Below, piece after piece: positions 1 through 4,913 of a DNA stretch of 8,913 nt (positions are counted from its first letter, which is position 1; every line of letters begins with the position of its first letter). Under the pieces are notes generated by a model, which was given only the letters and a program-made list of their open reading frames with translations, ran no database searches and was not told the origin of the DNA. The stretch comes from Actinomycetota bacterium (GTDB lineage: Bacteria > Actinomycetota > Geothermincolia > Geothermincolales > RBG-13-55-18). Both the position numbers and the translations under genes were made by a program. The DNA is taken from positions 1 through 8,913 of the forward strand of contig JAPWVA010000028.1 in NCBI GenBank assembly GCA_028275245.1, written 5' to 3'.

Positions 1-122
1 CCCGTGGGACCAAGCAGGAGGAGGAACTCTCCTTCCTCCACCTGCAGGTCTATGCCTTCCAAGGCCGGCTCCTCCCGGCCAGGATAACGGTAGGTAAAAT
101 CCCTCAGCTCCACCAGAGCCAT
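1..122 (-). CDS. ECF/cobalt-type ABC transporter ATP-binding protein (N-terminal fragment)
   Basis: Only the first 40 codons are inside the window; the gene continues past base 1. The translation starts MALVELRDFTYRYPG and runs through ALEGIDLQVEEGEFLLLLGPTG. This is the standard opening of an ABC ATPase: a beta-strand pair, the aromatic A-loop region (YRYPG), then the beginning of Walker A (GPTG, normally GPTGSGKS/T). The FTYRYPG...PALEGIDL pattern is typical of the CbiO/EcfA family that energises ECF importers. The ATG is preceded by purine-rich GAGGGACGGGG and lies 13 nt after the stop of the EcfT/CbiQ gene, so the two are almost certainly co-transcribed and form the energising module. The catalytic residues (rest of Walker A, signature, Walker B) are outside the window and cannot be checked. 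Confidence 0.9.
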   Translation of the reverse strand, partial: MALVELRDFTYRYPGREEPALEGIDLQVEEGEFLLLLGPT

Positions 123-135
123 GGTTCCCCGTCCC

Positions 136-1197
136 TCACTTGCCCCTCTCGCGCTCGGACTCCATCGCCATCCCGTGACCCTCCCGCCCGCAGAGGTCCT
201 CGGGCGGGTTAAGGGCGCGATGAGATTCCCTGAAATCACCCACCAAGCTCGTTCCGGGATTGGCGCCAGGAAAACGCGAGGGCGCCCGGCAAGCGCCTTC
301 CCTCGACCCCCTCCACCAGGTGCTGGCCAAGCCCAAAACAGCCAGGGGAAGGGATAGCCCGGCCACCGTCCAGGGAGAGAGGCCCCGTCCCAGGGGATCG
401 GGGGAGGGGAAAAGGGAATATCCTCCCCAGACCGCTCCCAGTACCACCGCCGTTGCCAACGGGACCACCACCCCCAGGGCCACCAGTCCATCTCGGGGTC
501 GGTAACCCCTTCTCTTCCAATGGGTCCTCCGGCCACTCCCGAAACCCCGGGCCGCCATGGACTCGGCCAGCGCCGAGGCCCTCTCCAGGGAATCCCGGAA
601 GAGGGACATCCAGAGGGGAAGGCGGGCCCGGAAGCGGTCCCAGCGCCCCCCCGATTCCAAGGGAACTCCCCTTGCCAACTGGGCCTCCCGCATCCGCTGC
701 GCCTCCGTGACCAGGGTGGGATACATGCGTACCGAGAGCCCTAGGGCCAGGGAGGTCCGCCAGGCAGAAGGGGATATTACACGCAGCACCTCGTCGGGGT
801 CGAGCAGCATCCCCGCCAGGCCGAAGACCAGGACCAGGAAGAAGACCCTCCAGGCGGCCAGGGCCCCATAAAGAACCGCCTCCAGGGTAATGTCCAGCTT
901 TCCCAGCACCGGAATGCGTGGGCCGAAGACCAACACGTGGTCCCCGTTCCGGTTAAAGAGGGGGTTCAGGAAAAAGACGAGGACGGCCACCGTCCCCCCC
1001 ACCCGGGTGTAGGGCTGGGATTCCCTGGCCAGCCTCGCCCAGCGCACCAACCCCAGCGTGCCCAGCCCCAGGAGCAGCAGATAGAGGGGATGGTCCAGTA
1101 CCAGAAGGCCGCCCGCCACGGCTGCCACGAGCGCCAGCACCACGGACACGTGGAGCGAGTGCAAAAGGGTTCCCTTTTTCCTGTATATGGGGAGCAT
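136..1197 (-). CDS. Energy-coupling factor transporter transmembrane (T) component, CbiQ/EcfT family
   Basis: The 353-residue protein is the integral membrane T component that couples ECF ATPases to a substrate-binding S component. Hydrophobic segments lie near residues 15-51, 68-82, 108-132, 236-258 and 275-293. Between them is the long cytoplasmic coupling region carrying both hallmark Ala-Arg-Gly motifs: QLARGVPLE (ARG at 175-177) and AESMAARGFG (ARG at 216-218), which in known ECF transporters contact the ATPases. I chose the ATG at 1197 rather than one at 1302. The 1302 start would add 35 low-complexity Gly/Asp-rich residues overlapping the upstream gene, while MLPIYRKKG follows GAGGGGG at good spacing and begins 2 nt after the upstream stop. 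It is longer than the usual roughly 250-270 residues because of a hydrophilic tail of about 60 residues after the last membrane segment. Substrate cannot be read from this subunit; corrinoid or cobalt is suggested by the DUF4430 neighbour and nearby cobQ. Confidence 0.9.
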   Translation of the reverse strand: MLPIYRKKGTLLHSLHVSVVLALVAAVAGGLLVLDHPLYLLLLGLGTLGLVRWARLARESQPYTRVGGTVAVLVFFLNPLFNRNGDHVLVFGPRIPVLGKLDITLEAVLYGALAAWRVFFLVLVFGLAGMLLDPDEVLRVISPSAWRTSLALGLSVRMYPTLVTEAQRMREAQLARGVPLESGGRWDRFRARLPLWMSLFRDSLERASALAESMAARGFGSGRRTHWKRRGYRPRDGLVALGVVVPLATAVVLGAVWGGYSLFPSPDPLGRGLSPWTVAGLSLPLAVLGLASTWWRGSREGACRAPSRFPGANPGTSLVGDFRESHRALNPPEDLCGREGHGMAMESERERGK

Positions 1198-1199
1198 CC

Positions 1200-2354
1200 C
1201 TATCCCCCTCTCTCCATCCCCATCTCCATCGGGGCCATCTCCATCGGGGCCGGAGGGTTCCCCGGCCCCACGAGACACGGGGACAAAACCGCAGCTCCCC
1301 ACCCCACCAACCGGATCAGAGCACTAGCGCCGGGTCCCTGGCCACTGGTGACTTCCCGGCAAGGTAGGGGTATCTCCGCCCCCTCAGCGTCATAGGCCAT
1401 GGCAAGGAGGGGCCTGGAGTCCCCCTCCCGGCATCGCCGTAGCAATCCCTCCAAGGCCACCCCCAACCCCCGACCCCTACCGGTGACCAACAGGGCCGAG
1501 CCCGGCTCACCCAGACGGGGCGCCAGTCCCGTAACCAGGCCCCAATCGCCTCCCAGTCTCCCCGCCTCCTTTCCCACCTCGTCCAGGAGCACCAGGCCAT
1601 CTCCTTCCGGCAGGGCGAAAAGCCCCTGGACGGCGGCCCTGGCCACCGCCTGGCGCCATCCCGCCAGGACCTCCAGCTCCTCATCCCCGGCCACGATCAA
1701 CGAGTACTCTCCGGAGGCAGACCTCCCGGTGGGATCGCCAATCTCCTCCAAGGGCTCCGTGCTCACCTCCACAGCCCCCGCCTCCAGAAGTGCCGAAACC
1801 AGCTTCCCCGCTTCCTCCTCCAGTCCTTTCCCGTACACCACCAGGCAACGGGTAGGGGCACCAGGGTAACCGCGCAGGAAGAGCTGGGGGAAACACCCGG
1901 CGAGGACGGGCGTGAAAAGGGAACGCTCCCAGGAATGGTAGTCGAACACCACCCAGTCTTCCTCCCGCAACAGGTAATCAGCGGCGCCCACATCTGCCAT
2001 CTGTCCGTTCACGTAGAAGAACCAGTCCTCCTTCCTCGACCCCTCCCCCCGGTAGGCGGAGGAGAGTCCATCTATGGAGGAGATGAAACCCCCACCGTAG
2101 GAGGTCTCCACCTCCGCCACCCGTCTCAGGGCCTCCATGGCCGAAAGACCCGCGGATCCGACTTCAAGGTCCCGCAGGACCTGTCTACCGAAGTCGCGGG
2201 AGACCGTGATCCGCACCCTCCCCCGGGGGACTTCCCGGTTCCAGGGTAAGTAAGCGCAACCCCGGACCACCCAGACGGCCAGCATCAATAGCAATGCCGC
2301 CAGGACCGCGTACCCCGTTCCTCGTCCTTTCCTGCCTCCGACTCCGGGTGCCAT
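1200..2354 (-). CDS. Membrane-anchored DUF4430 (transcobalamin-like domain) protein with uncharacterised C-terminal region
   Basis: This 384-residue protein has a short basic N-terminus (GGRKGRG), one hydrophobic anchor at about 14-31, then an extracytoplasmic part. Residues about 47-142 match the DUF4430 pattern: SAMEALRRVAE, SYGGGFISSIDGL, a DWFFYVNGQ core and a closing EEDWVVFDYHSW. This family is related to the C-terminal domain of transcobalamin and intrinsic factor, and DUF4430 proteins are often found with ECF or corrinoid uptake genes. The remaining 240 or so residues, with alternating hydrophobic strands (CLVVYGKG, YSLIVAG, GLVLLDE, SALLVTG, RPLLAMAYD), look like an alpha/beta domain that I do not recognise. 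Cys33 is in a poor lipobox context (VVRGC), so a membrane anchor is likelier than a lipoprotein. The Shine-Dalgarno is weak (TAGGT). It is the first gene of the operon with EcfT and EcfA, suggesting it presents corrinoid or a related ligand to that transporter; this role is inferred. Confidence 0.8.
   Translation of the reverse strand: MAPGVGGRKGRGTGYAVLAALLLMLAVWVVRGCAYLPWNREVPRGRVRITVSRDFGRQVLRDLEVGSAGLSAMEALRRVAEVETSYGGGFISSIDGLSSAYRGEGSRKEDWFFYVNGQMADVGAADYLLREEDWVVFDYHSWERSLFTPVLAGCFPQLFLRGYPGAPTRCLVVYGKGLEEEAGKLVSALLEAGAVEVSTEPLEEIGDPTGRSASGEYSLIVAGDEELEVLAGWRQAVARAAVQGLFALPEGDGLVLLDEVGKEAGRLGGDWGLVTGLAPRLGEPGSALLVTGRGRGLGVALEGLLRRCREGDSRPLLAMAYDAEGAEIPLPCREVTSGQGPGASALIRLVGWGAAVLSPCLVGPGNPPAPMEMAPMEMGMERGG
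1221..1250 (-). repeat. Two perfect tandem copies of a 15-bp unit at the end of the DUF4430 gene
   Basis: On the plus strand CATCTCCATCGGGGC occurs at 1221-1235 and again, identical, at 1236-1250. In the DUF4430 frame it encodes the repetitive tail PMEMAPMEM just before the stop. Being a multiple of three, it preserves frame, consistent with replication slippage in a dispensable C-terminus. In the next frame it makes the Gly/Asp-rich stretch that falsely extends the EcfT gene upstream of its start. Confidence 0.9.
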
Positions 2355-2365
2355 GGTCTTGGCTA

Positions 2366-2397
2366 CCTACTCTTGGAAATACCAACTCCTGGAAATA
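2366..2397 (-). repeat. Near-perfect 16-bp tandem repeat just upstream of the DUF4430 start
   Basis: Reading the minus strand, TATTTCCAGGAGTTGG (2397-2382) is followed directly by TATTTCCAAGAGTAGG (2381-2366), 14 of 16 bases alike. The second copy ends 11 nt before the ATG at 2354. It lies in the untranslated leader, so the two copies could be regulator sites or the trace of a small duplication that also duplicated an AGGAG/AAGAG ribosome-binding-like core. Function is unknown. Confidence 0.75.
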
Positions 2398-2554
2398 TGG
2401 CGAAACCACTTTCTCCGGTCGGGCCTAAACCCCCTCTCCCACCCGCTGACACCCTTTCCTTTCCCCTCTTCGGTAAACCTTGACCTGGCCAGACCGGGGG
2501 CTCCCCCTTCCCGTCCATTTCCTGGCCTTCGGGACATCTTTCATCCACAAGGCT

Positions 2555-2577
2555 GGGGGAGGCTTCCCGCCTCCCCC
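2555..2577 (-). terminator. Strong GC hairpin downstream of the propeller gene, terminator-like without U-tract
   Basis: On the minus strand GGGGGAGGC, a 5-nt GGGAA loop and GCCTCCCCC form a perfect 9-bp stem beginning about 90 nt after the propeller stop at 2668. There is no run of T after it (AGCCTTGTGG follows), so it is not a canonical intrinsic terminator. U-poor hairpins at gene ends are common in GC-rich bacteria, and this one separates the propeller gene from the ECF operon. It could alternatively stabilise the 3' end of the mRNA. Confidence 0.6.
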
Positions 2578-2667
2578 GTCCTCCGGCCGAGGTGAGCAAC
2601 CCGGGAGGATGAACCGCTATCCGGCCCTTCCGCCGGTCCCGGGTCCCCGGGAGCCGCCCGCGGAGAC

Positions 2668-4593
2668 TCAATCCAGGCTATCCGGGTCGATGCCGGTGAC
2701 CACGTGTCCCCCATCCCACGCGCCCCGGTAGCGGAAGTACACGGGCCGCTCCGCCACAAGGGGACGGTCGGCCTCCACCTTCACCGAGACATCGGTTCCC
2801 ACACCCGCCTCGTGGTTCACATTGAGGGTAACCCTGCGCCGGGCGGGTATGCTGTACTTCACCACCTTGGGCTCCCGGTCGGGATAGACGTAGGTAACGG
2901 TGGCCTGGGCCATCTTGTCACCGAAGTTGGCCAGGCAAAGCCACTCCTCGAAGCCCTCGCCGGTGTATCCCTCGGCGAAGTACATCTTCTGCAGGGGGGA
3001 GTTCATGCCGGCGGCGTCGTGGCCTCCCGTCCAGCGGTAGCCGCCAGTTCCGGCGTACTGGAAGTACATGGGCCTCTCCGCCACCACCTCCCCGGCGGCC
3101 TGCAAGTAGACCGACACCTCCTTGCCGGTGCCCACCACCTGGTTGACGTTGATGGTCAACCTCCTCTGGGTCCCCACCTTGACCATCTTCACCAACGGAT
3201 CCTGGTCCTTGAAAACGTAGGTGATGTTGACGTAGGCGTCCCTCGTACCGAAGTTGGCCAGGCAAAGCCACTCCTCGAAGCCCTCGCCGGTGTATCCCTC
3301 GGCGAAGTACCAGTCCACCACCTTGCCATCGTAGTAGGCGTGTAACTTGCCACCGCCGGTGGTGTAGACGATCCCCTCGGAGATGGTGGGGTTGCCCCCG
3401 CCATTGGAGCCGGTGGACCAGATCACTTGGCCGTTGTCGGCCCGCAGGGCGGCAATGCCCCCGTTATGGGAGAAGTCGGGGGCCATGCACCCCACCAGGA
3501 CCTTGCCATCCTGTGACACTGCCACCGAGGCGTTGTAAGCCCCCCAGCCTGCCTTCTCCCACCTCTTGTTACCGCTGGCGGCATCGAAGCAGATCACGTA
3601 ATTGGTACCGCTGGCGTAGTCGTTCCCGCTCACGAAGACGCGACCCTTCCCGTCCAGGGTTGGGGCACCGGAGGTCCCCCATATCTTGGCCTTCCAGCGT
3701 AGGGACCCGTCGGAGAGGCCAACGCAGTAAAGGTGGCTTTGAGAGCCGGCTCCGTAGGCAAAGTCGGGAAAATACACCAGTCCTCCCGCCACGTCCACCG
3801 CGGGCGACCCAGGAACATCGAAACCTCCGTGCTTTTTGGTTTCGAATACCCACCGGACATTGCTCGCGTCGGCGGCGCTCACGCAGGCCACCTTCCCGTT
3901 GGGGCTGCTTCCGAAGGGGGCCGAGCAGGTGGCGATCACCCACCCGTCGGCATAGGCCGGGGCCCCCTGGATCGAGGTACCCTCGCCGAAGTCATATCTC
4001 CAAACGATCTCGCCTCTGTCCTCATCCAAGCCGTAGAGGATACCGGAGTTGTAATCCCCCGCGAAGACCTTGCCCTCGGCCACCAAAAGCGTGTGGTTCA
4101 CGATGGGAGAGAGGTCGCCCACCTTAGGGAGGGCGGTCCTCCACAGGGGCGCTCCCGATTCGCCGTCGAAGCAGTAGACGCCACTGCCGCAGCCGATGAA
4201 CACCTTGCCACCGCTATATACCGGGTTGGCCCAGCTCCACGTCCCACCGTCGAACTCCAGCTCCCTCTCCCAGAGGAGGGTACCATTGAAGGAATTCACC
4301 GCTGCGAGCTTGCTCTTTACCTTGGGATCACCGCCTGGGTTGGGCACGGTGAAGAGATAGGCGTTGCCATCCGCCACACACACACCGGTCCCGTCCCTGA
4401 CCTGGAGATCGGAGGTGGAGAAGAGCAGGGTGGCACTAGAGGGCGCCGCGGTGGCGGAACGACCGGTGTTGGCGGCGTCGTTACGGTAAAGGGGCCAGTC
4501 AGCCAGGGCCAGCCCCGGTATGGACAGGCACAGGATCACGCCCAGCACTATGCAGGTCCACCTCTTCCTTTTGACCTCTCCCCTTCCCAACAT
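2668..4593 (-). CDS. Secreted PQQ-like eight-bladed beta-propeller protein with two C-terminal YFAEGYTGEGF modules
   Basis: The product has 641 residues. A signal peptide (KRKR, hydrophobic core, cleavage after ALA at about residue 31) is followed by DWPLYRNDAANTGRS, the usual opening of PQQ/BamB-type propellers. Blades with the G-x-LxW ending recur: TLLWERE (105), APLWRTA (148), EIVWRYD (195), NVRWVFE (245), SLRWKAK (297), NKRWEKA (342), QVIWSTG (389), with an eighth blade near 405-427 probably closed by the N-terminus. No enzyme active site is evident, so a structural or binding role is likelier than a dehydrogenase. Residues 429-537 and 538-641 are two tandem copies of a beta-rich module starting YFAEGYTGEGFEEW and containing VxERPxYF; I know similar 'W/MYxAEG' modules from secreted proteins of Actinobacteria and Chloroflexi but no function. 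No LPXTG or membrane anchor follows. The ATG at 4593 is chosen because of the GAGGAGGT site and the signal peptide; an ATG at 4800 would prepend 69 Arg-rich residues. Confidence 0.85.
   Translation of the reverse strand: MLGRGEVKRKRWTCIVLGVILCLSIPGLALADWPLYRNDAANTGRSATAAPSSATLLFSTSDLQVRDGTGVCVADGNAYLFTVPNPGGDPKVKSKLAAVNSFNGTLLWERELEFDGGTWSWANPVYSGGKVFIGCGSGVYCFDGESGAPLWRTALPKVGDLSPIVNHTLLVAEGKVFAGDYNSGILYGLDEDRGEIVWRYDFGEGTSIQGAPAYADGWVIATCSAPFGSSPNGKVACVSAADASNVRWVFETKKHGGFDVPGSPAVDVAGGLVYFPDFAYGAGSQSHLYCVGLSDGSLRWKAKIWGTSGAPTLDGKGRVFVSGNDYASGTNYVICFDAASGNKRWEKAGWGAYNASVAVSQDGKVLVGCMAPDFSHNGGIAALRADNGQVIWSTGSNGGGNPTISEGIVYTTGGGKLHAYYDGKVVDWYFAEGYTGEGFEEWLCLANFGTRDAYVNITYVFKDQDPLVKMVKVGTQRRLTINVNQVVGTGKEVSVYLQAAGEVVAERPMYFQYAGTGGYRWTGGHDAAGMNSPLQKMYFAEGYTGEGFEEWLCLANFGDKMAQATVTYVYPDREPKVVKYSIPARRRVTLNVNHEAGVGTDVSVKVEADRPLVAERPVYFRYRGAWDGGHVVTGIDPDSLD
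2920..2983 (-). repeat. 64-bp exact direct repeat, copy 2 (start of the second C-terminal module)
   Basis: This block is identical base for base to 3247-3310, exactly 327 bp (109 codons) away. It encodes the first 21 residues of the second module, YFAEGYTGEGFEEW and the following seven. Beyond the block the two modules diverge at both DNA and protein level. Confidence 0.95.
3247..3310 (-). repeat. 64-bp exact direct repeat, copy 1 (start of the first C-terminal module)
   Basis: Partner of 2920-2983. It covers codons 429 to 449 of the propeller protein and begins right after the last propeller blade. Identity at every synonymous position contrasts with the clear divergence of the rest of the module. 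Confidence 0.95.
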
Positions 4594-4845
4594 GAGAGCC
4601 ACCTCCTCGGCATCCCTTCCACGACCTTGGCTTTCCCTACGCAACACGCGTCCTGGGACCCCTCTCGCAACACCATGCGTTCGTCGCCGGTACTGGGAGT
4701 TCTCCCGCCTCCCCGTTTCGCCACGGCGCTCGAAAACCGACCGAGTCAGGCAACTGGACCGGGGGAACCGGGCCGCCCGCACATGATCCGGGACCGTCAT
4801 AACCAGGGTTCCTCTCGTCCGGGGTTCAAGAGTCCCTCGTGCCCG
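4594..4845 (-). other. Approximately 250-nt GC-rich leader of the propeller gene, possibly a structured RNA
   Basis: Between the predicted transcription start (about 4845) and the ATG at 4593 lies a long GC-rich stretch. It is open in the propeller frame, but would encode an Arg-rich peptide ahead of a clear signal peptide, so I read it as untranslated. Visible pairing options include GGGAG/CTCCC near 4709-4698 and ACGCA (4680-4676) with TGCGT. Segments such as GGGAAAGCCAAGGTCGTGG recall, from memory only, domain I of bacterial group II introns, but no reverse transcriptase gene or domain V is seen. No known riboswitch class was recognised. Confidence 0.4.
4601..4608 (-). promoter_or_regulatory. 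Shine-Dalgarno site fixing the propeller start
   Basis: GAGGAGGT lies 7 nt before the ATG at 4593 (GAGGAGGTGGCTCTCATG). It is the strongest ribosome binding site in the window and, with the signal peptide directly after the ATG, decides against the longer upstream start. Confidence 0.85.
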
Positions 4846-4856
4846 GGGTTCAAGAT
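4809..4856 (-). repeat. Imperfect 24-bp tandem repeat at the transcription start region
   Basis: Two adjacent 24-bp units (4809-4832 and 4833-4856) share an exact 13-bp core, CCGGGGTTCAAGA on the plus strand, at 4819-4831 and 4843-4855. One unit overlaps the proposed -10 box and start point and the other lies just downstream, a placement suited to a repressor site, although simple duplication is equally possible. Confidence 0.75.
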
Positions 4857-4880
4857 AATATAATATCTTAATTCAGTCAA
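4852..4880 (-). promoter_or_regulatory. Sigma-70-type promoter for the propeller gene
   Basis: On the minus strand TTGACT (4880-4875) and TATCTT (4857-4852) are separated by exactly 17 nt. They match the consensus -35 at five of six and the -10 at four of six positions. The pair lies in the only strongly AT-rich island of the window, in the gap between the membrane protein stop and the propeller gene. The -10 and spacer also form an inverted repeat, AAGATA-TTATAT-TATCTT (4869-4852), which could be an operator. Confidence 0.6.
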
Positions 4881-4889
4881 ACTATTTTG

Positions 4890-4906
4890 ATGGTAATTAA
4901 TGCCAT
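4890..4906. promoter_or_regulatory. Imperfect palindrome just upstream of the -35 box, possible operator
   Basis: ATGGTAATTAATGCCAT on the plus strand has matching ATGG/CCAT arms around an AT-rich centre. Its centre is about 50 nt upstream of the proposed start point, a usual position for an activator dimer. The similarity to any known operator is not established; it may simply reflect AT-rich composition. Confidence 0.35.
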
Positions 4907-4913
4907 TTAATCA

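Larger units (their letters stand above)
2355..2667 (-). other. 313-base intergenic region between the propeller gene and the DUF4430-ECF operon
   Basis: No convincing gene lies here on either strand. On the minus strand it contains, in order, a 9-bp-stem hairpin (2555-2577), a second foldable segment in which GGCCAG (2526-2521) can pair with CTGGCC (2491-2486) around GGGG/CCCC, a purine-rich stretch and the 16-bp tandem repeat before the ATG. This is where the promoter and leader of the transporter operon should be, but no good -35/-10 pair stands out. I looked for the conserved B12-box of cobalamin riboswitches (AGCCAGGAGACCTGCC-like) and did not find it. Confidence 0.6.

Noticed and set aside
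1198..1302. Longer EcfT start at 1302
   Set aside because: It would overlap the DUF4430 gene by about 100 bases and add a Gly/Asp-rich tract produced by the 15-bp tandem repeat; the ATG at 1197 has a good ribosome binding site.
2185..2409. Minus-strand frame of 74 codons overlapping the DUF4430 start
   Set aside because: Out of frame with the DUF4430 gene, Arg/Gly-rich, with no motif or ribosome binding site.
2355..2667. Cobalamin riboswitch upstream of the DUF4430-ECF operon
   Set aside because: It was expected from context, but no B12-box or other conserved cobalamin aptamer segment was found by reading; a covariance-model scan would be decisive.
4594..4800. Longer propeller start at 4800
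   Set aside because: It would put 69 Arg-rich residues before a clear signal peptide, whereas GAGGAGGT stands 7 nt before the ATG at 4593.
3733..4863. 376-codon open frame on the plus strand opposite the propeller gene
   Set aside because: It is antisense to a gene with a signal peptide, propeller blades and a strong Shine-Dalgarno; its composition is the mirror of the GC-rich codon use and it shows no recognisable motif.
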